Shown in pieces: positions 1 to 7,416 of a stretch of 19,001 nt of DNA (the stretch's first letter is position 1; each line of letters opens with the position of its first letter). This DNA comes from Pseudomonadota bacterium. Lineage in GTDB: Bacteria > Pseudomonadota > Alphaproteobacteria > Acetobacterales > Acetobacteraceae. The stretch is from the NCBI GenBank assembly GCA_021845835.1, contig JAJZVE010000014.1, positions 1 through 19,001 on the forward strand, in the 5' to 3' direction. The translations under genes and the position numbers were made by a program. The notes under the pieces were generated by a model. The model saw only the letters and a program-made list of their open reading frames with translations, did not search any database and was not told where the DNA came from.

Positions 1-90
1 CCCGGCCAGATGACGGAGACGCTGCTGCGCGACTACGAGCAGATCGTACGCACCGCGCCGGCGGAGGTGGAGCGGCTGGCGCCGATCTGA
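1..90 (+). CDS. 3' end of an unidentified protein (partial)
   Basis: An open frame enters from the left edge and stops at TGA 88-90, giving the last 29 residues (ending ERLAPI). The tail is charged and looks helical. Its shape (a short helix, then a hydrophobic strand) loosely recalls the C-terminal end of a peptide-synthetase condensation domain, but 29 residues cannot establish a family. It has no clear link to the trp genes, from which the IS remnant and a non-coding stretch separate it. The frame and stop are seen directly; any function is a guess. Confidence 0.45.
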   Translation, partial: PGQMTETLLRDYEQIVRTAPAEVERLAPI

Positions 91-447
91 CGGGGGAGCG
101 TCGCCGTCTCAATTACCTTTCGCGCCAGCGGCGCGGCAGGTGAGCATGCGGACGGCAGCGGGATGCGAGGGCAGTTCGCTGAATGCGGTGCCTTGTCGCG
201 TGAGGGGGCGTTACCCGAATGGGCGGAGACGGCTTCGGCTCCGCGCGCGCATAGCGCCCGACGCTGCGCCGCGTCTTCGCGGGACAGCGACACGCCCGGA
301 GCCCTTCCGATTTTTGCGGCAACCAGAGTGGCACATCGCTCCCGTCCCGCGATGCTTCATCCACCCGCGCGGAAGCCGCTCTCTGCTCAAGCGCGAATGC
401 CTGTTCCGATTTCATTCGTATTCTTCGCGGCCATGAAAACGATTACC
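91..447. other. Non-coding stretch between the truncated gene and the IS remnant
   Basis: About 357 bp with no recognisable gene. Overlapping open frames of about 60-100 codons exist on both strands, but their translations are Arg/Pro/Ala-rich and low in complexity, as chance ORFs in GC-rich DNA are. None has a good ribosome site or a recognisable domain. I see no tRNA, no strong terminator with a T tract and no CRISPR-like repeat. Confidence 0.6.
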
Positions 448-467
448 GCCAGCGGAATCGGGTGAAG
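448..467 (+). repeat. Left terminal inverted repeat of the IS
   Basis: It pairs with 1351-1370 in inverted orientation: 12 identical inner bases (AATCGGGTGAAG) plus six of the eight outer bases, giving 18 of 20. The match stops abruptly outside position 448, which marks the likely element boundary to within a few bases. A CAG trinucleotide at 450-452 could be the true tip, since ISAs1-family ends commonly begin CA. Confidence 0.75.
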
Positions 468-471
468 ATTC

Positions 472-1252
472 CTACTGTGCGATGAGGCTGGCAAGGAATG
501 CGTCGTCCCATCCGGCGGTTTTGCGCTTGAGGCGCAAGGATGCCTTTCCTGGTGCCTGTCGGATCAGATTTCGGGCCATGTGTTTGATGGTGCAGAAGTT
601 GGCCGGCGCGTGATCGGTTCGCAGGCGGCACTCGTCATCGCGAAAGATCAGGTCCATGACCCAGTGCAGGCTGTTCTCGATGGCCCGGTGGCTGCGCACG
701 ATGGGTCCCAGCAGGGTCGCGGCGAGCCGTAGGGACGAGATGTAGAAGCGTGTCTCCTGCTCGACCTTGCCGCCGCTTTCGCGCGTGCTCTCGACCACGA
801 CCACGGCTTTCAGGCCGGGCCAGTCATGGCGTTCCTGCAGCCAGGCGCTGGCGCGCCGCGAAGGCGGACACCATGTGGATCGGCACCTGGCTGCCTGTCT
901 TGCGGCCGGACCGCCGCACGGTTTTGCCATCGATGGCGATCCCCCCTCCGCCGCCCCGGTCAGCGCGGCGACCCAGGCCACGAAGCAGCGCTGGAACGGC
1001 TCAGGGCCGGACGGCCAGGATGTCACCGAGGTGATCGTGCGCCGGCGTGCCGTTCCGGAACGGGCGGAAACGGCGCAGGAGGTCACGCTTCTTGCCGCCG
1101 AACAGGGCGATATCGACCACGGTCTCCGCCCCGGCCAGCACCGCGAGCAGGCAGAGAAGCAGCATCTCCTCCAGCGGGTAGTCCACCTTCCCCTGCCGGC
1201 GAAAGTCTTTCAGATCCCTGAAATAACTTAGAAAAACAACGGCCTGCGTCAA
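472..1252 (-). pseudogene. ISAs1-family (DDE) transposase, frameshifted and internally deleted
   Basis: The N-terminal part (from TTG at 1252) reads FRDLKDFRRQGKVDYPLEEM, then LAGAETVVDIALFGGKKRDL and GTPAHDHLGDIL, the typical ISAs1 N-terminus. Near 1010-1015 the frame shifts before PEPFQRCFVAWVAALTGA. A second shift occurs at a run of six G (six C on the + strand, 949-954): one extra base would restore AIDGKTVRRSGRKTG, which carries the first catalytic Asp. About 110 residues, including the second catalytic Asp, are then missing around 830-850. The C-terminal part is intact, with WPGLKAVVVVEST, the catalytic Glu in RAIENSLHWVMDLIFRDDE, and KRKTAGWDDAFLASL before the stop at 472-474. Full-length family members have about 370-380 residues; about 260 codons remain. 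It is almost certainly non-functional. Confidence 0.9.
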
Positions 1253-1350
1253 ACGCAGCGCACTCCGCCGTCCTCTCTGCCAGGGCTGTTCCCCGCGTGC
1301 GAATCGCGAGCGCCCATCGATTCAGCACTCTGGCAGTTTGTCACGTACTC

Positions 1351-1370
1351 CTTCACCCGATTGCCCTGGC
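1351..1370 (-). repeat. Right terminal inverted repeat of the IS
   Basis: The reverse complement reads GCCAGGGCAATCGGGTGAAG, 18 of 20 identical to 448-467. It lies about 100 bp upstream of the transposase start on the - strand, as expected for the end proximal to the transposase 5' end. Confidence 0.75.
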
Positions 1371-1439
1371 ATGGCGTGACCGCGGGGTAGCCGCCGGCTC
1401 GTTGCCGCGCTAAGAGGCACGTTCGCCTGGAGGTCCGCC

Positions 1440-2657
1440 GTGCCCATGCCCCTCGCCAACAGTCTGCGTACCGGCCCGGACGCACGTGGCCGTTTCGGCC
1501 GCTTCGGCGGACGTTTCGTCGCCGAGACGCTGATGCCGCTCGTGCTCGACGTGGAGCGCGCGTACAACGCGGCGCGCGCCGATCCCGCCTTCCAGCCCGA
1601 ACTGGACCGCTACCTGCGCGACTATGTGGGCCGTCCGAGTCCGCTCTGGTTCGCCGAGCGGCTGACGAAAGTCCTCGGCGGCGCGAAAGTGTATTTCAAG
1701 CGCGACGAGTTGAACCACACCGGCGCGCACAAGATCAACAACTGCATGGGGCAGATCCTGCTTGCCCGCCGCATGGGCAAGACGCGCATCATCGCCGAAA
1801 CCGGCGCCGGCCAGCACGGCGTCGCGACCGCGACCGTGTGCGCGCTGTTCGGCCTGCCCTGCGTGATCTACATGGGCGCGGTCGATGTCGAGCGGCAGAA
1901 GCCCAACGTGTTCCGCATGAAGCTGCTGGGCGCGGAAGTGCGGCCCGTCACCGCCGGCGCGGCGACGCTGAAGGACGCGATGAACGAGGCGCTGCGCGAC
2001 TGGGTCGCCAATGTCTCCGACACGTATTACCTGATCGGCACCGTCGCCGGGCCGCATCCCTATCCCGCGATGGTGCGCGACTTCCAGAGCGTGATCGGCG
2101 AGGAAGCCAAGGCGCAGCTGCAGGCGGCGGAAGGCCGGCTGCCCGACGTCGCCGTCGCCGCGGTGGGCGGCGGGTCGAACGCGATGGGGCTGTTCTTCCC
2201 GTTCCTCGACGACACGTCGGTTCGTCTGATCGGTGTCGAAGCCGCCGGGCGCGGCCTGGACACGCACGAACACGCCGCCAGCATCTCGCGCGGGCGGCCT
2301 GGCGTGCTGCACGGCAACCTGACCTACCTGCTGCAGAACGACGACGGACAGATCGAGGAGGCGCATTCCATCTCGGCCGGCCTCGACTATCCCGGCATCG
2401 GCCCGGAGCATTCCTGGCTGCACGAGATCGGCCGCGTCGAATACGCCGCCATCACCGACGACGAGGCGCTGGAGGCGTTCCAGCTCTGCACGCGCACCGA
2501 GGGCATCATCCCGGCGCTGGAGCCGGCGCATGCGCTGGCGCAGGTGCAGAAGCTGGCGCCGACGCTGCCGCCCGATCAGATCATCCTGATGAATCTCTGC
2601 GGTCGCGGCGACAAGGACATCTTCACCGTCGCCGAGCATCTCGGAGTGAAGCTGTGA
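1440..2657 (+). CDS. trpB: Tryptophan synthase beta chain
   Basis: Cytoplasmic PLP enzyme that condenses indole with L-serine to give L-tryptophan, working in an alpha2beta2 complex with TrpA. The 405-residue length is normal. It shows the N-terminal [15 protein letters not shown], the PLP lysine in HTGAHKINN (K98), the catalytic Glu in ETGAGQHG (E120), the [15 protein letters not shown] segment, the phosphate-binding GGGSN (243-247) and a C-terminal LCGRGDKD. The GTG at 1440 is preferred because TGGAGG (1428-1433) lies 6 nt upstream; the ATG at 1446 is the alternative, 12 nt away. Its stop overlaps the trpA start. The promoter must lie in or right beside the IS end. TrpF, often just upstream in alphaproteobacteria, is not found. 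Confidence 0.98.
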   Translation: MPMPLANSLRTGPDARGRFGRFGGRFVAETLMPLVLDVERAYNAARADPAFQPELDRYLRDYVGRPSPLWFAERLTKVLGGAKVYFKRDELNHTGAHKINNCMGQILLARRMGKTRIIAETGAGQHGVATATVCALFGLPCVIYMGAVDVERQKPNVFRMKLLGAEVRPVTAGAATLKDAMNEALRDWVANVSDTYYLIGTVAGPHPYPAMVRDFQSVIGEEAKAQLQAAEGRLPDVAVAAVGGGSNAMGLFFPFLDDTSVRLIGVEAAGRGLDTHEHAASISRGRPGVLHGNLTYLLQNDDGQIEEAHSISAGLDYPGIGPEHSWLHEIGRVEYAAITDDEALEAFQLCTRTEGIIPALEPAHALAQVQKLAPTLPPDQIILMNLCGRGDKDIFTVAEHLGVKL

Positions 2658-3484
2658 GCCGCATCGCCGCCCGTTTCGCCGCCTTGCGCGCCGAGGGGCG
2701 CGGCGCGCTGATCCCGTTCCTCGAAGCCTGGGACCCGGATGCGGCGACCAGCATGGCGCTGCTGCGCGGCATGCCGGCCGCCGGCGCCGACCTGATCGAG
2801 ATCGGCTGCCCATTCACCGACCCGATGGCAGACGGCCCGACCATCCAGGCCGCCGGCAGGCGCGCGCTGAAGGCCGGTGCAACGCTCGCCCGCGCGCTCG
2901 CGATGGTGCGGGAATTCCGCCGCGACGACGACGAAACGCCGGTCGTGCTCATGGGCTATTTCAACCCGATCCTGTCCTACGAGCCGGAGCGGTTCTGTTC
3001 CGATGCCGCTGCGGCCGGTGTGGACGGGCTGATCGTGGTCGATCTGCCGGCCGAGGAAGCGGACATGCTGGTGCCGCAGGCGACGGCGCACGGCCTCGAT
3101 GTGATCCGCCTTGTCGCGCCCACGACCGACGACGCGCGGCTGCCGAAAGTGCTCGGCGGCAGCTCCGGGTTTGTCTATTACGTCAGCATCACCGGGATCA
3201 CCGGCACGCGCAGCGCCGCGTATCACGACCTCGCCACCGCCATTCCGCGCGTGCGTCGCGTGACCGATCTGCCGGTCGCCATCGGCTTCGGCGTGCGCAG
3301 CCCGGCGCAGGCGGCGGAAGCAGTGCGCGTCGCTGATGCGGCGGTGGTGGCGTCGGCATTGATCGACACGCTCGCCGCCAGCCTCGACGTTGACGGCCGT
3401 GCCGCGCCCGATACTGTCAAGCGCGTGCTCGACGAAGTGCGCGCGCTCGCCCACGGCGTGCGCGGCGCGCGCGTGGCGGCGTGA
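2654..3484 (+). CDS. trpA: Tryptophan synthase alpha chain
   Basis: Cytoplasmic TIM-barrel lyase that splits indole-3-glycerol phosphate into glyceraldehyde 3-phosphate and indole, which passes through a tunnel to TrpB. It has 276 residues. The catalytic pair falls at the same positions as in enteric TrpA: E49 in [13 protein letters not shown] and D60 in PMADGPTIQ. Also visible are [37 protein letters not shown] (phosphate loop) and [14 protein letters not shown]. The GTG start shares GTGA with the trpB stop, so the two are translationally coupled in equal amounts. The usual PFLTAGDPD appears as PFLEAWDPD, a local variation away from the catalytic residues. Confidence 0.97.
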   Translation: MSRIAARFAALRAEGRGALIPFLEAWDPDAATSMALLRGMPAAGADLIEIGCPFTDPMADGPTIQAAGRRALKAGATLARALAMVREFRRDDDETPVVLMGYFNPILSYEPERFCSDAAAAGVDGLIVVDLPAEEADMLVPQATAHGLDVIRLVAPTTDDARLPKVLGGSSGFVYYVSITGITGTRSAAYHDLATAIPRVRRVTDLPVAIGFGVRSPAQAAEAVRVADAAVVASALIDTLAASLDVDGRAAPDTVKRVLDEVRALAHGVRGARVAA

Positions 3485-3506
3485 GGGCAGGGCGGGAAAG
3501 CAGGAA

Positions 3507-4373
3507 ATGAGCTGGCTGACCGAATACGTTCGCCCGAAAATTCGCACCCTGCTCGGCCGGCGCGAGGTGCCGGAAAATCTGTGGGTGCAGTGCCCGTCCT
3601 GCCAGCAGATGATGTTCCACACCGAGCTGGAGAAGAACCAGAAGGTCTGCGCGCATTGCGGCCACCACATGCGGGCGACCGCGGAGGAACGGCTGCGCTG
3701 GACATTCGATGCCGACAGTTTCACCCGCATCGAACTGCCGAAGGTGCCGCTCGACCCGTTGCGCTTTCGTGACAGCCAGCGCTACACCGACCGGCTGCGC
3801 GCGGCACGCGAGGCGGCGCATCGGGATGACGCGCTCGCGGTCGCGCATGGCAGCATCGGCGGCGCGCGCGCCGTGGTCGCAGTGATGGACTTCGCCTTCC
3901 TCGCCGGCTCGATGGGGGCGGCGGTGGGCGAGGGGCTGCTGGCGGCGGCGAAGCTTGCGGTGCTGCAGCAGGCGCCGCTGATCGTGTTCACCGCGTCGGG
4001 TGGGGCACGCATGCAGGAAGGCGCGATCAGCCTGATGCAGATGCCGCGCACCGTGATCGCGACGCGGCTGGTGAAGGAAGCCGGGCTGCCCTTCATCGTG
4101 GTCCTCACCGATCCCACCACCGGCGGCGTGACCGCGAGCTTCGCCATGCTCGGCGACCTGCAGATCGCCGAGCCGGGCGCGCTGATCGGCTTCGCCGGCG
4201 CGCGCGTGATCGAACAGACCGTGCGCGAAAAGCTGCCCGAAGGGTTCCAGCGCGCCGAATACCTGTTCGAGCACGGCATGCTCGACATGGTAATCAAGCG
4301 CACCGAACTGGCGGCCACGCTCGCTCGGTTGATCGGCCTGCTGCGCGGGACGGAACTCGCCGCGGCGGCGTGA
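3507..4373 (+). CDS. accD: Acetyl-CoA carboxylase carboxyltransferase subunit beta
   Basis: Beta half of the carboxyltransferase that moves CO2 from carboxybiotin (on AccB) to acetyl-CoA, forming malonyl-CoA for fatty-acid synthesis; the partner is AccA. It has 288 residues. An N-terminal zinc ribbon has C29, C32, C48 and C51 (CPSC and CAHC). The crotonase-fold carboxyltransferase domain follows, with FTASGGARMQEGAISLMQM, VLTDPTTGGVTASFAMLGD, LIGFAGARVIEQT and LPEGFQRAEYLFEHGMLD. The ATG at 3507 follows purine-rich GGGAAAGCAGGAA. The gap to trpA is 22 nt, so it is probably in the trp transcript, a common alphaproteobacterial arrangement. The usual next gene, folC, is absent here. Confidence 0.98.
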   Translation: MSWLTEYVRPKIRTLLGRREVPENLWVQCPSCQQMMFHTELEKNQKVCAHCGHHMRATAEERLRWTFDADSFTRIELPKVPLDPLRFRDSQRYTDRLRAAREAAHRDDALAVAHGSIGGARAVVAVMDFAFLAGSMGAAVGEGLLAAAKLAVLQQAPLIVFTASGGARMQEGAISLMQMPRTVIATRLVKEAGLPFIVVLTDPTTGGVTASFAMLGDLQIAEPGALIGFAGARVIEQTVREKLPEGFQRAEYLFEHGMLDMVIKRTELAATLARLIGLLRGTELAAAA

Positions 4374-4458
4374 GTAGCTGCCGAACCCGCGGGGCACCCT
4401 TTCATCGACGCGAACAAACCTGTTATCCGAGCCGCATGCCGCACCGGGATACCGCAAG

Positions 4459-5448
4459 ATGCGCCGTACGCTTGTCCTGAGCCTCGCTGCCGCCCTGGTC
4501 GCTACCGCCGCGCAGGCACAGGATCTTCCGGAGGACAAGACCGCAATCTGGACGCTGCAGGACGAGAACGCCTCGATCAGCTCCGCCCGCCTCACCGACC
4601 GCTACTACGTCAACGGTCTGCATCTGGGCTACGTCTCCGGCACCGACGGCGTGCCGGACCCGCTGCGCGGCGTCGGCAACGCCGTCTGGGGCAGCGGGCA
4701 GATGCGCTTCAGCTTCAGCCTCAACCAGCAGATCTTCACACCCGCCGATACCACCGCGTACACGCCGCCACCTGGCGATCGGCCGTATGCCGGCCTGCTC
4801 TACGCCGATTTCGGCCTCTATCGCGATGTGCAGGACAGCCGCAGCATCCTTGGGCTGACGCTGGGCATGGTCGGGCCGTGGGCGCTGGCGCAGCCGACGC
4901 AGAACGGGATCCACGATCTGATCGGGCAGGAAACGACCAATGGCTGGCATGACCAACTGCGCAACGAGCCGCTGCTCGAACTCACCAGCGCGCGCACCTG
5001 GCGGCTGTCCACCGGCTCGATCGGCGGGCTGGAGACGCAGGCGCTGCCGGACCTCGCCGTAGGGGTCGGCAATCTGCGGGTCTATGCCCAGACCGGCGTG
5101 CTGTTCCGCATCGGCGAGGGCCTCGATTCGGATTACGGGCCGCCGCGCCTGTTCCCCGGCCCGACCGGCGGCGACGCCTTCCGTCCGACGCGGCCATTCG
5201 CCTGGTACGTGTTCGCGGGCGCCGACGGGCAAGGGCTGATGCGCGACATCACGCTGGACGGCAACGACTTCGCTGGCGGCCCCAGCGTCAAGCTGATCCC
5301 CTACGTCGGAGAAATCGAGGCCGGCGCTGCCGTCATGGCCTTCGGCGCGCGGCTGACTTACACCCAGGTCATGCAGTCGCAGGAATTTGAGCACCAGAAG
5401 GGCGGGCCACACCAATTGGGTTCGGTTGCGCTCTCGGTTCGGTTCTAA
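4459..5448 (+). CDS. LpxR-like outer-membrane lipid A deacylase family protein
   Basis: The family (DUF2219/LpxR) comprises 12-stranded outer-membrane barrels; the founding member removes the 3'-acyloxyacyl chain of lipid A. There is a clear signal peptide (MRRTLVLSLAAALVATAAQA, cleavage after A20) and a total of 329 residues. Family landmarks are LTDRYYVNGLHLGY (45-58), DRPYAGLLYADFGLY (107-121), MVGPWALAQPTQNGIHDLIG with the presumed catalytic H152, and GWHDQLRNEPLLEL (162-175). The protein ends SVRF, a barrel-insertion-type terminal Phe. The motif usually written END near the N-terminus reads DENAS here, so the conserved Asp appears to be Ala38; activity is therefore uncertain. It lies 85 nt after accD and may have its own promoter. 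The start at ATG 4459 has a weak ribosome site but a well-placed signal peptide. Confidence 0.85.
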   Translation: MRRTLVLSLAAALVATAAQAQDLPEDKTAIWTLQDENASISSARLTDRYYVNGLHLGYVSGTDGVPDPLRGVGNAVWGSGQMRFSFSLNQQIFTPADTTAYTPPPGDRPYAGLLYADFGLYRDVQDSRSILGLTLGMVGPWALAQPTQNGIHDLIGQETTNGWHDQLRNEPLLELTSARTWRLSTGSIGGLETQALPDLAVGVGNLRVYAQTGVLFRIGEGLDSDYGPPRLFPGPTGGDAFRPTRPFAWYVFAGADGQGLMRDITLDGNDFAGGPSVKLIPYVGEIEAGAAVMAFGARLTYTQVMQSQEFEHQKGGPHQLGSVALSVRF

Positions 5449-5514
5449 ATCAAGCGCCTGGGTTTCGCTGCTTCGGGTTGCTCTCGGTGATTTGATTGTG
5501 GCAGACCAGTGTTC

Positions 5515-6486
5515 ATGCTGACTCGCCGAACACTGCTGGCCGCCGGCCTCGCCGCTGCCCCCGCGCTGTCCGCCCGCGCGGCGGAAGCGGGCGATTTCGC
5601 CGCCTTCGTCATCGGCATGAAGCGCCAGGCGCGCGCCGCCGGCATCTCCCCGGCCGTCCTGGACCGGGCATTCGCCGGCGTGCGCGCCAACCCGCGCGTG
5701 ATCGACCTCGACCGCCACCAGCCGGAGTTCACCCTGACCTGGGCGCAGTATCGCGCCCGCATCGTCTCCGACGCCCGCGTCGCGCGCGGCCGGCTGCTGC
5801 TGGCGATGCATCGCCAGCTGTTGGAGCGGGTGGCGGCGCGCTACGGCGTGCCGGCCGGCATCATCGTCGGCATCTGGGGCCTCGAATCGAACTACGGCGA
5901 TTCGACCGGCGGCTTCAACGTCATAGAGGCGCTGGCGACGCTCGCATGGGACGGGCGGCGCGCCGCCTTTTTCCGTTCCGAACTGATGGACGCGCTGCGC
6001 ATCCTGCAGAGCGGCGATATCACGCCGCAGCAGATGACCGGTTCCTACGCCGGCGCGATGGGACAGACGCAGTTCATGCCGGATTCGTTCCTGAAATACG
6101 CGGTCGACTTCAGTGGCACCGGGCGGCGCGACATCTGGCACGACCTCGGCTGCGTGTTCGGCTCCACGGCCAACTACCTGGCGCGCGAGGGCTGGCAGGC
6201 GGGCCTGCCCTGGGGTGAGATCGCGCGCGTGCCGGAAACCTTAGACCCCTCCCTCGCCGGCCGTGACAAGCGCCGGCCGCTGGCGGAGTGGCAGCGACTC
6301 GGCGTCGGCCGCACCGGCGCCGCGCCGCTGCCGCCGGCGACAGAAGCCGCGCTGCTGCTGCCGGGCGGGGCTGGCGGCGAGGCGTTCCTCGCCTACCATC
6401 CGAGCTTCCGCGCCATCTACCGCTACAACCCATCTGACTTTTACTGTATTTCCGTGGGCCTGATCGGCGATCTGGTGACGGCATGA
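5515..6486 (+). CDS. mltB: MltB-type lytic murein transglycosylase
   Basis: Cleaves the MurNAc-GlcNAc bond of peptidoglycan to leave 1,6-anhydroMurNAc ends. The SLT_2-type domain fills nearly the whole protein: FVIGMKRQARAAGIS, DRHQPEF, the catalytic Glu in IVGIWGLESNYGD (E124 from this start), FNVIEALATLAWDGRR, ITPQQMTGSYAGAMGQTQFM, FLKYAVDFSGTGRRDIW and a C-terminal YHPSFRAIYRYNPSDFYCISVG. The N-terminus MLTRRTLLAAGLAAAPALSA is a signal peptide with a twin-arginine look; no lipobox cysteine is present, so it is probably soluble in the periplasm. There is no separate peptidoglycan-binding domain. A GTG at 5509 is an alternative start two codons earlier; neither has a strong ribosome site. 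The stop overlaps the rlpA start (ATGA). Confidence 0.93.
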   Translation: MLTRRTLLAAGLAAAPALSARAAEAGDFAAFVIGMKRQARAAGISPAVLDRAFAGVRANPRVIDLDRHQPEFTLTWAQYRARIVSDARVARGRLLLAMHRQLLERVAARYGVPAGIIVGIWGLESNYGDSTGGFNVIEALATLAWDGRRAAFFRSELMDALRILQSGDITPQQMTGSYAGAMGQTQFMPDSFLKYAVDFSGTGRRDIWHDLGCVFGSTANYLAREGWQAGLPWGEIARVPETLDPSLAGRDKRRPLAEWQRLGVGRTGAAPLPPATEAALLLPGGAGGEAFLAYHPSFRAIYRYNPSDFYCISVGLIGDLVTA

Positions 6487-7385
6487 GAACCACGGCGCTG
6501 CTGTCCGGACTTGCCCTGGCGCTGGCCGGCTGCATCCCCGCGGCGTTGCCGCAGCGCAGCGCCGGCACGCCGCATTATGTCGTCGGCCATCCGTACCGGA
6601 TTGGCGGCGTCTGGCGTTATCCGCGCGAGAGCTTCGACGACGACGAAACCGGGCTGGCCACCACCGATCCCCGCCGCGACGGGCTGACCGCCGACGGCGA
6701 GGCGGTGGACCCGCAGGCGATGGCCGCGTCGCACCCGACGCTGCAACTGCCCGCGATCGTGCGCGTGACCAATCTCGACAACGGCGATCGGGTGCTGGTC
6801 CGGGTCAACGACCGCGGCCCCGCCAATCCCGGCCGCGTGATCGCGTTGACGCCGCGCGCGATGGCGCTGCTGCAGCCCGCCGATCCCCGGGCGCTGCGCG
6901 TTCGCGTCGAAGTGATGCCGGCCGAGAGCATGCAGCTCGCCGCCGAGCTCGGCGGCGCCGAGGCGCCGCATCTGGAGCTTGCGATGGCGCCGGTGGGCGA
7001 CGTGGCGGCGCAGCCACTGCCGCCGCCGCCGGGCGCCACTCAGGCCCAGCATGTGCGAGAGGTCGCTGCGGCCCCGGCGCCGCACAGTCAGGCGATCGAC
7101 GTACCGATTGTACCACTGCATTTGCCGGAGACGGTGACGCATGTGGCGGCCCGCCCCGGCAGTCTCTATGTCGAGGTGGCAAGTTTCGGCCATGCCGACG
7201 ACGCGGCATTGCTGCAAAGACGGCTTGCGTCAATCGGCGCGGAAGTCGTGCTGGACTACAATGCGCCGCGAGACGCTGCCTATCGCGTCCGCGTCGGCCC
7301 GCTTGCCGGCGCGGCGGGCGCCGATGCAGCGCTTGCGCGCGTGATCGCGGCGGGCCTGGGCGATGCCCGTATCGTCGTCCGATGA
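6483..7385 (+). CDS. rlpA: RlpA family septal lytic transglycosylase lipoprotein (RlpA + SPOR)
   Basis: Outer-membrane lipoprotein; in Pseudomonas aeruginosa RlpA cleaves stem-peptide-free (naked) glycan at the septum. The signal peptide ends in the lipobox LALAGC (lipidated C17). The double-psi barrel (about 40-150) has LTADGEAVD, the probable catalytic pair H84 in SHPTLQLPAIVRVTNL and D110 in VRVNDRGPANPGR. A Pro/Ala-rich linker (about 165-220) leads to a C-terminal SPOR domain (about 225-300: GSLYVEVASFGHADDAALL, YRVRVGPL) that binds denuded septal glycan. The start overlaps the mltB stop by 4 nt, so the two hydrolases are coupled. All key residues I would look for are present, and 300 residues is a normal length. 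Confidence 0.93.
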   Translation: MRTTALLSGLALALAGCIPAALPQRSAGTPHYVVGHPYRIGGVWRYPRESFDDDETGLATTDPRRDGLTADGEAVDPQAMAASHPTLQLPAIVRVTNLDNGDRVLVRVNDRGPANPGRVIALTPRAMALLQPADPRALRVRVEVMPAESMQLAAELGGAEAPHLELAMAPVGDVAAQPLPPPPGATQAQHVREVAAAPAPHSQAIDVPIVPLHLPETVTHVAARPGSLYVEVASFGHADDAALLQRRLASIGAEVVLDYNAPRDAAYRVRVGPLAGAAGADAALARVIAAGLGDARIVVR

Positions 7386-7416
7386 CCGCCCGCGCCGAGC
7401 CAGAAGGAATCTTGCC

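Larger units (their letters stand above)
448..1370 (-). mobile_element. Degenerate ISAs1-family insertion sequence
   Basis: The left end (448-467) and the reverse complement of the right end (1351-1370) match at 18 of 20 positions, sharing the core AATCGGGTGAAG. They flank a transposase remnant read on the - strand, which is the arrangement of a complete IS. At about 923 bp it is shorter than a normal ISAs1 element (about 1.2-1.3 kb), consistent with the internal deletion in its transposase. I could not find a matching 8-10 bp target duplication outside the repeats, so the insertion is probably old or one flank has changed. The right end lies 69 bp before the trpB start. Confidence 0.8.

Noticed and set aside
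113..415. Open frames of up to about 100 codons on both strands before the IS
   Set aside because: They overlap one another in several frames, none has domain character, and the composition is that of chance ORFs.
432..449. Target-site duplication flanking the IS
   Set aside because: The 8-10 bases outside either plausible left boundary do not match those outside the right end.
1410..2813. A long - strand frame antisense to trpB, and similar long antisense frames across other genes
   Set aside because: Shadows of real genes produced by GC-rich third codon positions; their translations are Arg/His/Ala-rich with no family match.
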